From assembly GCA_963676415.1 (NCBI GenBank), contig OY781097.1, positions 2,666,001-2,730,000 of the forward strand: a DNA stretch of 64,000 bases, given 5' to 3'. Position numbers and translations under genes: made by a program. This document shows, in pieces, positions 8,950 through 18,600 of this stretch. Every line of letters begins with the position of its first letter. Positions within the stretch are counted from its first letter, which is position 1. The notes under the pieces were generated by a model. It saw nothing but the letters and a program-made list of their open reading frames with translations. It was not told where the DNA came from and did not search any database. This DNA comes from G963662905 sp963676415. GTDB taxonomy: Bacteria > Bacteroidota > Bacteroidia > Bacteroidales > WRLA01.

Positions 8950-9456
8950 TTAGTTAAACTTGGCTGATATTTGTTTAACCCAGTTCTTAATGCGTTCTTC
9001 GCTTAAGTTTGATTGGTTTTCTTCATCTAAAGGAAGACCAATAAAGACTTCTCCTTTCAGTGCACGGGAACACATGAAGTCATATCCTTCATTGGGTACT
9101 TCACCAACCACTTCACAGCCTTTTCCTTCCACGGTTTCATAAATTTCGCCCATGGCATCTACGAACGAATCGCAATACATGTCCTGGTCTCCCAAACCAA
9201 ATATGGCTACCTTTTTGTTGTTCAGGGCCACATCTTTAAGTGTTTCGATAAAGCCTTCAAAATCGTCTTGAAGGTCTCCAACACCCCATGTTGATGAGCC
9301 AAAAATGAGATTATTGTATTTAGTAATATCTTCTGCTGAAGCATCTGCTACATTAATTAGGTCTGCATTATCGTTTCCTAATGCGGCCTGGATCATACCC
9401 GCGGCTGATTCCGTGTTCCCGGTAGATGAACCAAAGAAAATGCCAACTTTTTCCAT
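8950..9456 (-). CDS. fldA: Long-chain flavodoxin
   Basis: 168 residues with the FMN phosphate loop SSTGNTE at about 10-16, the STWGVGDLQDDFEGF loop near 55 and the FGLGDQDMYCDSFVDAMGEI region near 95-110 that holds the isoalloxazine ring and the long-chain insertion. It carries electrons at low potential in the cytoplasm and can replace ferredoxin, for example as acceptor for the pyruvate:ferredoxin oxidoreductase encoded at 42.8-46.4 kb. It is first in a minus-strand operon with a TonB receptor, DNRLRE, DUF2023 and FmdE-like genes. Iron regulation is expected from the family, but no convincing Fur box could be picked out by eye in the 232-bp divergent gap to 9689. Confidence 0.95.
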   Translation of the reverse strand: MEKVGIFFGSSTGNTESAAGMIQAALGNDNADLINVADASAEDITKYNNLIFGSSTWGVGDLQDDFEGFIETLKDVALNNKKVAIFGLGDQDMYCDSFVDAMGEIYETVEGKGCEVVGEVPNEGYDFMCSRALKGEVFIGLPLDEENQSNLSEERIKNWVKQISAKFN

Positions 9457-9688
9457 GATGATTTTTAATTATGTTAATTGAGATGCAAAATTGCTTCCCC
9501 TGCTTAAAAACTGCAATACCTAAAAACTAGGAAAAATCTGTTTGTTAATCCCATTAAATTGGGATGGAGATTGTAACTGCTTTTGGCTAATTTTGTCGGT
9601 CAGTTTGTTAATTGATGTCTTATCCCAATAACATTTTTCACCATCAAACGTTGATATTTGGTATATTTTTGCCGTAAACTCTATTAAA

Positions 9689-10018
9689 ATGATGCGCATC
9701 AAAGACTTTAAAACAGGCTTGCCCCTGATGCTTTTGCTGCTTTTCCTCAGTCCGCAACTGACGAAAACGCTGCATATTGCTTTTGTGCACCATCACCATC
9801 ATTTTGAGCATATCAACAGCCCCGGGCGAAATTTGAGCGAACACCACCCGCGCTGTCCCATTTGTGCCTTCGAAGTGATTGAGTTTTTTGAGAAGCCACT
9901 GGCAAATCAGTTTGCATCTCCATCCGAAAATTTTTCCCTGATTTCAATACCGGTTCTTAAAGGTTGTACGGAAAGAATCGCTTTGCCTTTCAATTTGCGC
10001 GCCCCGCCAAAGAAATAA
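9689..10018 (+). CDS. Small His-rich CPIC protein preceding TonB receptor
   Basis: 109 residues with an N-terminal hydrophobic segment (LPLMLLLLFLS), then a histidine run (VHHHHHFEH, about 33-41), EHHPRCPIC (51-59) and a C-terminal LRAPPKK. His clusters plus a CPIC pair suggest binding of Zn, Cu or a related metal in the periplasm or at the membrane; this is inference. It is followed by a TonB receptor gene, and the same arrangement (His-rich small protein ending in LRGPP, then a TonB receptor) recurs at 61.8-64.0 kb, which supports a shared function. A candidate -7 element TATTTTTG lies just upstream at about 9662-9669. No enzymatic domain is recognised. Confidence 0.65.
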   Translation: MMRIKDFKTGLPLMLLLLFLSPQLTKTLHIAFVHHHHHFEHINSPGRNLSEHHPRCPICAFEVIEFFEKPLANQFASPSENFSLISIPVLKGCTERIALPFNLRAPPKK

Positions 10019-10046
10019 TTTTTACTTCGTAAATTAATAGGTGCCT

Positions 10047-10157
10047 GTCTATAAAGTCGTGTTTTTAGGTCAGAATGTTCGAGGCATTCGTTCCGAAGTT
10101 TCGGAACTGAAAACAAGGAATCCCAAAACTTCGGGAGATATTATGGACAAAAACTAA
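10047..10157. repeat. Dispersed palindromic element, copy A
   Basis: Starts GTCTATAAAGTCG, contains CAGAATGTTCGAGGCATTCG (its ends GAATG/CATTC are inverted), an inner palindrome (TTCCGAAGTTTCGGAA) and ends ATTATGGACAAAAACTAA. The same ordered blocks occur at 33.1 kb, 35.9 kb (opposite strand) and 57.3 kb. It sits between the His-rich gene and its receptor gene; the rest of this gap to 10304 shows no gene. Confidence 0.7.
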
Positions 10158-10304
10158 TTAATAATTCAGGTATATCTTTTTGTTGATGTTGAGTCCTGCG
10201 TGCAGTATCAATCGGGATGATCAGCAATAAGGTGTTTTTATCATTTTTGGTTCTACTGGTAATTCCATGTAGTACCTCATTTTTTTATATTATAAACAAA
10301 GACG

Positions 10305-12533
10305 ATGAAAAAAGTAATTTTTATGGCCCTGGTCATCCTAACGGGATGTTGGGGACAGAATTTATATGCGCAATATGTTTTAAGCGGTCATGTCCGCGAT
10401 AAGGAAGATGGAGCAGCCCTGGCCTTTGCCAGTGTTTATGTGCCAAAACTGGGAATGGGCGCACAGACCAATGAAAAGGGCGCCTACGAGATTTCCGGGC
10501 TTCCAAAAGGAAAGCTAAAAGTTGAGTTTTCCTATCTGGGATACAAGAAAATTATAAAGGAAATCTATGTAAAAGATGCTGGTAATCAACTTGATGTGCA
10601 GCTCGAGCCCACAGCTTTGCATTCGCAGGAAGTGGTGATATCGGGAGGTACGTATTCCACACAGCACGATAATGCCATCAAAATTGAACTGATCAAAAGC
10701 GATGAAATTCTGATGTCGGGGGCATCAAGCCTTACGGAGGCGCTGACTGAAGTGCCGGGTGTAGATGTGATTTCCAAAGGCCCGGGCGTGGGTAAACCGA
10801 TTATCCGCGGGCTTTCCATGACCAACATCCTTATGCTCAACAATGGCGTGAAACTGGAGAATTTTCAGTTTTCGGAAAACCATCCTTTTCTGGTCGATGA
10901 ATTTGCTTCGGGCGGTGTTGAAGTGATTAAAGGCCCGGCATCATTGCTGTATGGCTCCGATGCGGTTGGTGGGGTGATCAATGTTTTGCATGAAAAACCG
11001 GCACCAAAGGGTAAAATTATTGGCGATTTTGTGCAGCAGTTTCATACCAATACATCCGGAGTAGTGAGCTCGCTGGGTATTAAAGGAAATGCCGGGGGTT
11101 TTTCATGGGGTATCCGGGGAAGCCTCAAAAGTCATGAAGATTATACTGATGGCGATGGAGAGCGTGTGCCCAATACACGTTTTAATGAGCAAAGCCTGAA
11201 ACTGAATGCCGCCCTGAACCGTAAGTTTGGGATTTTCCGGCTCTTTTACGATTATAACCGTCCGAAACTGGGGATGTGCGTGCCCGCATCGGTGAAATTG
11301 GTTACGGAAAACGGGCGCGATAATGAGGTCTGGTATCAGGATTTGACCAACCATTTGATTTCCAGTAGAAACACTTTGTTTCTTGGCGATTTTAAGGTTG
11401 ATGTGAATGCCGCACTGCAAATGAACAACCGTAAACTGCAAACGGACAATGCCACACCGGCTTTCGAAATGGTGGATATGGACCTGACTACATTCAGTTA
11501 CGAGTTGAAAACTTATTTGCCTTCCGGCTTGAACTCGGATTATATTATTGGTTTCCAGGGTGCTGTAAAAACTAACCGGAACAATGAAGCGCCAAACCAT
11601 GTGCTGCCCGATGCCGATGTTTATGATTACTCCGTTTTTGCCCTTTTGCAGCATAGTTTTGCCGAAAAGCTAAAGACCCAGGCTGGCCTTCGCTATGATT
11701 TCCGTGCCATGAAAACAAAAGAAGTGCTGAAAAACATGAACGTAGATACAGATTTCGGAAATATAAGCGCTTCACTTGGTGCAACCTATCAGATAGGAAG
11801 TGATATTTTGCTGCGGGCAAACCTGGCATCGGCATACCGCACGCCAAACCTCGCCGAACTCACACAGGACGGGCAGCATGGTGCGCGATACGAGCAGGGA
11901 AATCCGGACTTAAAACCACAACGGTCCTACGAAGCCGACCTGAGCATGCACCTGCATTCCAATTGGTTTTTGATGGATGTGGCGGTTTTTTATAATCACA
12001 TCAATGATTATATTTTCCTTTCACCAACCAATGATACCACTGCGGCAGGCCTGGAAATTTATCGTTATTTGCAAAGCAATGCCCATTTGTATGGCGGCGA
12101 ATTGATTATGGAAGCCCAGCCCCTAAAGTGGTTTAATGTTAAAGGAACTTATTCCTATCTCGTTGGCGAACAGGATAATGATCAAAACCTGCCTTTTATT
12201 CCGCAAAATAAATTCAAATTGGAGCTGAAACTGCAAAAAGATCAACTGGCCTTTTTTAAGCAGGCGTATTTCAGGATTGGCGGTACTTATGCGGCAAAAC
12301 AGGATCGCCCGGCTATGTTCGAAACCGAATCGCCTGATTATTTCCTTGTGGATCTCGGACTGGGCGCTCAGGTGAAATGGGGAAAACAAAAGCTGATGTT
12401 TTCTGTAATTGCCTCCAACCTGCTGGACGAGTTTTATATCGACCACCTGTCAACGCTTAAAGGTTTGGGCTATGGAAATATGGGACGGAGCGTCAGCTTC
12501 AATGTGAAAATTCCATTTGCTTTGAAGAACTAA
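10305..12533 (+). CDS. TonB-dependent outer-membrane receptor (likely metal type)
   Basis: 742 residues: signal peptide (to about NLYAQ), CarboxypepD-like domain (about 24-105), plug with GVGKPIIRGLSMTNILMLNN and the GVEVIKGPASLLYGSDAVGG hallmark (about 205-225), and a barrel ending NMGRSVSFNVKIPFALKN. ATG 10305 was chosen because the signal peptide begins there; a start at 10217 would be in another frame. Its partner is the His-rich CPIC protein upstream, which suggests zinc or copper as substrate; this is inference. A terminator follows at 12551. The adjacent LytTR pair and RND pump are on separate transcripts but could belong to the same metal response. Confidence 0.9.
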   Translation: MKKVIFMALVILTGCWGQNLYAQYVLSGHVRDKEDGAALAFASVYVPKLGMGAQTNEKGAYEISGLPKGKLKVEFSYLGYKKIIKEIYVKDAGNQLDVQLEPTALHSQEVVISGGTYSTQHDNAIKIELIKSDEILMSGASSLTEALTEVPGVDVISKGPGVGKPIIRGLSMTNILMLNNGVKLENFQFSENHPFLVDEFASGGVEVIKGPASLLYGSDAVGGVINVLHEKPAPKGKIIGDFVQQFHTNTSGVVSSLGIKGNAGGFSWGIRGSLKSHEDYTDGDGERVPNTRFNEQSLKLNAALNRKFGIFRLFYDYNRPKLGMCVPASVKLVTENGRDNEVWYQDLTNHLISSRNTLFLGDFKVDVNAALQMNNRKLQTDNATPAFEMVDMDLTTFSYELKTYLPSGLNSDYIIGFQGAVKTNRNNEAPNHVLPDADVYDYSVFALLQHSFAEKLKTQAGLRYDFRAMKTKEVLKNMNVDTDFGNISASLGATYQIGSDILLRANLASAYRTPNLAELTQDGQHGARYEQGNPDLKPQRSYEADLSMHLHSNWFLMDVAVFYNHINDYIFLSPTNDTTAAGLEIYRYLQSNAHLYGGELIMEAQPLKWFNVKGTYSYLVGEQDNDQNLPFIPQNKFKLELKLQKDQLAFFKQAYFRIGGTYAAKQDRPAMFETESPDYFLVDLGLGAQVKWGKQKLMFSVIASNLLDEFYIDHLSTLKGLGYGNMGRSVSFNVKIPFALKN

Positions 12534-12550
12534 ACTGACTTTGACAACGG

Positions 12551-12577
12551 ATCCCTGCCTTTTGGCGGGGATTTTTT
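12551..12577. terminator. Terminator between convergent receptor and LytTR genes
   Basis: A 9-bp stem (ATCCCTGCC / GGCGGGGAT, one G-T pair) with a 4-base loop and a T6 tail on the plus strand. It ends the TonB receptor transcript and overlaps the last bases of the convergent regulator gene. Confidence 0.75.
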
Positions 12578-13304
12578 ATTCCACACCAAAAATCCGCTCC
12601 AGGTCTTTTTTATAACTTTTGCCTACAGGAAGCTGCTTGCCGGCAATTTCGAGCATATTGCCCTCCAATGCGCTGATCGATTTTATGGAAACAATAAAGG
12701 ATTTATGGATTCGGATAAATTCACCGCCCGGCAGCTTTTCTTCCAAATCGCGCAGGCTGGCCAAAGCCGTAATCCGTTTTTCCTTGCTGTAAAAACTGAC
12801 ATAGGCTTTTTGACCTTCCATATAAATCAGATCTTCATAATTGATTTTATATAGTTTGCGGTCGGCTTTTATTACCAGATATTCATCGTGGATTTTGGTT
12901 TCGCTGGAAGCAGGATGTGGGTGCGCCAGAGTGGGGTTTTGCTCATTTTCCATCAGGTTATAGACCTTGTTTACGGCTGTTAAAAAGCGTTCGAAAGCAA
13001 AAGGTTTGAGTAAATAATCTGAAACATTAAGCTCAAAACCATCTAAGGCATACTCCTTGAAAGCCGTGGTGATGATAACATGAGGAGCGTCGCGCAAGGT
13101 TTTCAGGAAATCCAGCCCGGTGATGTCGGGCATTTGAATATCAAGGAAAAGCAGGTCGATTTCGCCTCTTTTTACCTTGTCGATTACCTTCAGGGGGCTA
13201 TTATAATCGCCAATCATCTCCAGAAAGGGGACTTTGCTCACATAGTCCTTCAGGTATTCCCGTGCCAGATATTCATCATCAATTATGGCGCACCTTATGT
13301 TCAT
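12576..13304 (-). CDS. LytTR-family response regulator
   Basis: 242 residues. The receiver domain (1-120) has the acidic pair Asp9-Asp10, phospho-acceptor Asp55 (LLFLDIQMPD), a Thr in ITTAFKEYALDGF and the conserved Lys in YLLKPF. The C-terminal LytTR DNA-binding domain (about 145-240) has IYMEGQKAYVSFYS and FIRIHKSFIVSIKSI. It overlaps the sensor kinase gene by 4 bp (ATGA), so the two are coupled. The kinase gene is divergent from the RND efflux operon, so this regulator probably controls that operon or its own promoter in the shared 242-bp gap. Confidence 0.93.
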   Translation of the reverse strand: MNIRCAIIDDEYLAREYLKDYVSKVPFLEMIGDYNSPLKVIDKVKRGEIDLLFLDIQMPDITGLDFLKTLRDAPHVIITTAFKEYALDGFELNVSDYLLKPFAFERFLTAVNKVYNLMENEQNPTLAHPHPASSETKIHDEYLVIKADRKLYKINYEDLIYMEGQKAYVSFYSKEKRITALASLRDLEEKLPGGEFIRIHKSFIVSIKSISALEGNMLEIAGKQLPVGKSYKKDLERIFGVE

Positions 13305-14314
13305 GACAGCTCAATTTTAATGTGTACTTCAAATGTGTCTCCTGCTTCTTCTATTTGGATGCTGTGCTTGTTGGGATAAATAAGTTTTAAGCGTTGCTTT
13401 ACGTTTTCGATGCCCAAACCGGAACCGGAGGGCGCTTTGGCAGCAGGAGGAACAGAATTACTGATGGAAAACCAAATTAGGTTTTTGTCTTCTGTGCCTA
13501 TGCGGATATCAATAAATGCGGAAGGAAATTCTTCTATTTTACTGTATTTAAAACTGTTTTCAATAAAAGGGATCAGCAATAAAGGGGCAATTTGGAGCGT
13601 GTTATTTATTTCCCCAGAATGGAAATTTATGTTCATCTCTTCCGGCGATTTCATCATCTGAAAAGCCAGGTAATTTTTTATGTATTCTATTTCCTTTTGA
13701 ATGGGTACAGTTTCATGGACGCAGTCTTCAATAACATAACGTAGCATGCCCGATAATTTCAGGACGCTTTCCGGTGCTTTGTCGGATTTCATATAGGAAA
13801 GCGAAAAAATATTATTGAGCGCGTTGAATAGAAAATGTGGGTTAATCTGCGCTTTTAGCAGCTTTAATTCGGTATTGATTTTGTCTTTTTCCAGCTTTTG
13901 ATGATAGAGCTCCCTTTTTTGCAAACGTTTTTGAATCAGATAGATTGTTCCTACAGCATTCAAAAAAATGATCCAGAAAAAGCTTCGTGTGGACATGGCG
14001 ATCAAGGGGAATTTCAGGTGCTCGGGCATAGGGCCGAAAGTCCGTGAAAGGCTGAGTTCAGTGTACCCATGCAGAATTGAAAATGCAAGGCTTACGAAGA
14101 ATATTACAACAAAATAAGGGCGTGAGTTCTCAGATTTATAGAGCTTTTGGAAAATATAAAGCGCATTGAAATAAAAAATAGCCGAATAAAAAAATAATGA
14201 AACCAATGTAACAAACAATGCATTACGTAGCGGCATGAAATGCGAAGAGACCCCGATGGTAATGCCAAAAACGATAACCCAAAGACTGATCTGGAATTTT
14301 ATATGCTGTTTCAT
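13301..14314 (-). CDS. LytS-like membrane sensor histidine kinase
   Basis: The start is placed at ATG 14314 (MKQHIKFQISLW...), where the first membrane helix begins; a longer frame to 14398 would add an unlikely 28-residue leader. The 337-residue protein has four predicted membrane helices in the first 125 residues, a short coiled-coil (QKLEKDKINTELKLLKAQ) and the His_kinase signature INPHFLFNALNNIFSLSYM with the phospho-accepting His160, followed by an ATPase part with LLLIPFIENSFKYS (N-box) and SGLGIENVKQRL (G-box). No extracellular sensor domain is visible, so the signal is likely sensed in the membrane. It works with the LytTR regulator that overlaps it. Confidence 0.92.
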   Translation of the reverse strand: MKQHIKFQISLWVIVFGITIGVSSHFMPLRNALFVTLVSLFFYSAIFYFNALYIFQKLYKSENSRPYFVVIFFVSLAFSILHGYTELSLSRTFGPMPEHLKFPLIAMSTRSFFWIIFLNAVGTIYLIQKRLQKRELYHQKLEKDKINTELKLLKAQINPHFLFNALNNIFSLSYMKSDKAPESVLKLSGMLRYVIEDCVHETVPIQKEIEYIKNYLAFQMMKSPEEMNINFHSGEINNTLQIAPLLLIPFIENSFKYSKIEEFPSAFIDIRIGTEDKNLIWFSISNSVPPAAKAPSGSGLGIENVKQRLKLIYPNKHSIQIEEAGDTFEVHIKIELS

Positions 14315-14556
14315 AAAAATCAATTTTAGGCCGAAAGTACTGATGCTTTGGCTCCTCTTACAAATGTATTGAACAAATGGCAGTTTTTCATGCATCAATG
14401 GCCTTTTTTGTCGAATAACAGGCGTTTTTTTGCCTTTTTTGCCTTAACAGGACGTTCGTTCATCAAAAACCGGCTTTGGTTCATTTAGTTTTATAATGTT
14501 CTTGTTTTCTGTGTATTTCGCAATCTGATTTTTGAAATGACATCAAAAAAATACAC

Positions 14557-15675
14557 ATGAAGAGAAAAATTTTAACCATCGGAATCAGCCTGCTTATCCT
14601 TGTGGCAGCAATTTTCAGCTCCCTGGTCCTGGTCGGGAACAAGGCAGGAGCACCAAAAAACAATCAGGCACATACGGTATTGAATGTGCTGGCAACAAAA
14701 GCACAAAATGAGGTTCATGAAGCTGTTGTCTCATACAGTGGCCGCATCGGCTCTTTTGATAATGTGGCGCTGGCAGCAGAAGTCAGCGGGAAAATCCTGC
14801 AAGGCGATGTGCCTTTTAAAGAAGGGCAATCATTCCGCAAAGGCGATTTGCTCATAAAGATTTATGAAAAAGATGCACAGGCCAGTATCAAAGCATCAAA
14901 AAGCAATTTTCTGCGCAACCTCTCCCAAATCCTTCCCGACATTAAAGTAGATTATGCAGATGAGTTCCCGAAATGGGAAGCCTTTTTCAATGCCATAGAA
15001 TTGGACCGGAAACTTCCCGAATTGCCCACCAGCAAGAATGAAACCTTCCGGGTTTTCCTGGCGGCACAGGGCGTATTGTCGGATTATTACTCGCTTCAGC
15101 AGCAGGAAATCCAGTTGAGCAAATATAAATTATATGCACCCTTCGATGGGTATTTTAAAAATGTATATCGTGAAGTGGGTGCCATTGCAGGCGGAAATTC
15201 CAGCCTGGCCGACATCATCCGCTCGGATAAACTCGAAATTAATGTGCCGGTAACACCTTCCGATGCCAAAAAAATTAAAAAAGGGCAGGAGGTCTCATTT
15301 AGTTTGGGAAACAGCAGTGCACAGGCCAAAGTTTCACGCAAAGCAGGTTTTGTAGATGCGGCAACCCAGTCTGTAAATATTTACATAACTTATCTGCCCT
15401 CAAAAAATAATCCTTTCCTCGAAGGAGAATATGTGGATGTGTTTTTTGATATGAACGAAAACGAAAAAGTTGTGAAGGTACCGCGCGAATCCATTTTTGA
15501 TACAGATCGTGTTTTTGTTGTAGAGAATGGAAAATTGAAACAAAAACAAATCGAAATCAGCCAGCAGCTTGGCGATTTTACCTGCATCAGCGGACTGGAA
15601 GACGGGGAAATAGTGGTGACCGAATCGCTCATCAATGCGAAAGACGGTCAGGAAGTTAGCGTGCGTAACAACTAA
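14557..15675 (+). CDS. RND efflux periplasmic adaptor (HlyD/AcrA type)
   Basis: 372 residues: a single N-terminal hydrophobic anchor (ILTIGISLLILVAAIFSSLVLV), a barrel-sandwich region (SGRIGSFDNVALAAEVSGKI ... FKEGQSFRKGDLLIKIYEKDA), a rather short helical hairpin, and beta-barrel and membrane-proximal domains ending LINAKDGQEVSV. It links the inner-membrane RND pump to a TolC channel. The pump gene starts 12 bp downstream and a TolC-family gene follows it, completing the tripartite system. Transcription is divergent from the LytTR kinase gene. Substrate unknown; heavy metals or small drugs are possible. Confidence 0.93.
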   Translation: MKRKILTIGISLLILVAAIFSSLVLVGNKAGAPKNNQAHTVLNVLATKAQNEVHEAVVSYSGRIGSFDNVALAAEVSGKILQGDVPFKEGQSFRKGDLLIKIYEKDAQASIKASKSNFLRNLSQILPDIKVDYADEFPKWEAFFNAIELDRKLPELPTSKNETFRVFLAAQGVLSDYYSLQQQEIQLSKYKLYAPFDGYFKNVYREVGAIAGGNSSLADIIRSDKLEINVPVTPSDAKKIKKGQEVSFSLGNSSAQAKVSRKAGFVDAATQSVNIYITYLPSKNNPFLEGEYVDVFFDMNENEKVVKVPRESIFDTDRVFVVENGKLKQKQIEISQQLGDFTCISGLEDGEIVVTESLINAKDGQEVSVRNN

Positions 15676-15687
15676 AACAGCAAGAGG

Positions 15688-18600
15688 ATGAAGAAGTTAT
15701 TGTCAGCATTTGTTAAATATCCCTTTTATGGGAAAATGTTCATTGTAGTCCTGTTGGTTTTGGGTGGTATTGCTTTGATGAACATGAAAAAAGCTACTTT
15801 TCCGATGGTAGAATCCACAACGATTACCGTTTCGGTGAGCTATCGCGGGGCAACGCCAAAAGAAATGGAAGAAGGGGTGGCTACTTTGGTCGAAAACGCT
15901 ATCCGGGGCATTCCGGGCATTAAGGAGTTTTCGTCTCGTTCTACCGAAAATATGTCGTCCATTACCATCGAAGCAGTGGCCAATTACGATATGGATGAGC
16001 TGCTCAGCGATGTGAAAAATGCGGTGGATGGGATTTCCAATTTCCCTGCAGACGCCGAACGGCCCATCGTGACCAAGCAGCGGAACAAGGATATGGCCAT
16101 GTTCCTGAACCTGGTTTCAGAAAACAGTGACCTGCATGAACTGAACCAACAGGCCAACCGTATTGAAGATGATTTGCTCGCGAGCGGCTTTATTTCACAG
16201 ATTACCATCAATGGGATCCCGCAAAATATGGAGCTGGTAGTAGAACTGGATGAAACGAAACTGCGTGCCTACGAGTTGCAGATGAGCGAAATTCAGTCTG
16301 CGATTTCATCCAATAACCTCGATATCTTCGGGGGCACCATCCGGAATCCCCGTGAAGAGATAAAGGTAAACCTGCGTCAACGTTCTGCTGATATTGATGA
16401 CATTAAAAATATTGTGGTACGTACCAATGAAGACGGCAAAATCCTTACTATTGGCGAAATTGCCGATGTGCGCCTTACTTTTGCCGAAACGCCCAATGGA
16501 TCGTACAGGGATGGAAAACGGGCCGTTAGCATCATGATCCAAAAGCTGATGAACGAAGACCTGGAGCAGATTTCGGATTTTGTGCATCAGTATATTGATG
16601 AGTACAATCAATCGCATACTACAACAAAACTTACTGTTACTCACGATTTTATGGATAATATCAGTACTCAGCTTTCAACTTTGGTGGGTAATGGGATCCT
16701 TGGCGTAGTGCTGATTATCATTATGCTTTCGTTGCTGCTGAACTTCCGCTTGTCGCTTTGGGTTGCTTGGGGCATTCCGGCGGGTTTTCTCGGTATGTTT
16801 ATCATTGCCGTTATTTATGGCATTACCATTAATATGATTTCCCTCTTTGGAATGATATTGATTATTGGTATTTTGGTGGATGACGGTGTGGTGATCGGAG
16901 AAAATATCTTTACCCATTATGAAAAAGGAAAAAGCCCGCGCCGTGCAGCCATTGATGGTACCATGGAGGTTTTGCCGGCAGTTTTTACTTCGGTTGTTAC
17001 CACGATGATTGCTTTTATGCCGCTCTTTTTCGTTGAAGGCCATTTGAAAATGATGCAGGATATGGCCTTTGTGGTGGTTGCTGTTTTGTTGATTTCTTTG
17101 GTTGAAGCGCTTTTTGTGCTGCCGGGACATTTGGCCAATCCAAATGTTTTGAAACCCTTAAACAATAAATCAGTGTATGGCCGCGTACGAGGACAAGCTG
17201 AGTGCTTTATACGTTTCCTGAATGAAAAAATTTATCTCCCTGTCCTTCATAAGCTGGTGAAAAACAAAAGCATCAGTATTGCAAGTGTTACCGGACTGGT
17301 CATTATAACAGCAGGTTTGTTCCTGAGCGGAAAAATTGCTTTTGTTTTCTTTCCCGGACAGCCGGCAGACCATTTTACCATTGATCTGGCCATGAAACCC
17401 GGTACCAATGAAGAAATTACCAAAGAGAGGCTCTTTAAAATTGAACAGGCCGTTTGGCAGGCAAATGAGGAACTGAAAAAACAAAAGGGCGATACAATTG
17501 ATTATGTGGCTTCTACAAATGTTATTGTGGGACATGCTTTCAGCGGCACAGAAAGCGGTACCAATGCGGGAATGCTTTATGTTTTCCTGAATTCACTTAC
17601 AGATACGGATCTTACAGATGATGATATCAAGCAAAAAGTGACCGAACTGACAAAAGATTTGGAAGGGGCTTACAAATATGCCGTGGGTGCGTCATCGCGC
17701 TTTGGAGCCCCGGTTTCATACAGCCTGCTGAGCTACAATAATGACGAACTGGAAGCCGGCCGTTTGGCTTTTGAACAGGAACTGGAGAAAATCAGCTCGC
17801 TCTACAATATCACCAACAACAGCCAGTTGGGCAGCCAGGAAATCCGCCTGGAACTGAAACCGGAAGCCTATATCCTTGGGTTCAATAATGCAACACTTAT
17901 GCAACAGGTGCGCAACGGTTTTTATGGCGGTTTGGCGCAACGTATGCAGGAAGGCAAAGATGAGGTCTGGGTTTATGTGCGCTATCCACACCAAAACCGG
18001 GAAACCATCGGGCAGCTGGAAAAAATGATGATCCACACACAGCAGGGCGATTTCCCGCTGGAACGCCTCGCAAATATCTCCAAAGCACGCAGCCTGAACA
18101 CAATCAACCGATATAACGGCCGTAGGGAAATCAGGGTGGATGCTTATATGAAAGATCAGAGCGAAAACATTAGCCCTGTTTTGGAAGATGTTGATAATGT
18201 GATTATTCCAAAAATTGAAAGAGAATATCCAGGGCTTACTTTTGAGAAGCAGGGACAGCAAAAAGACAGTGCCGAACAGATGGGAAGCATGGTGTTGTAT
18301 TTTGGCATCGCTTTCTTGATTATTGTGCTGATTATCATGATTTATTTTAAATCGTTCAGCCAGGGTTTTATGGTGCTGATCATGATTCCGCTGGGTATTT
18401 TGGGTGCCGTTTGGGGCCATGCAATCCACGGCGAACCAATTTCAATGATGAGCCTCTGGGGGTTTATAGCCCTCTCGGGAACGATCATTAACGATGCAAT
18501 TGTGTTTATTTCGCGTTTCAATCAAAATATGGTGCGGGGCATGAAACTGATGGATGCCGTAATTGATACAGGAAAATCCCGCTTCCGTCCGATTTTACTC

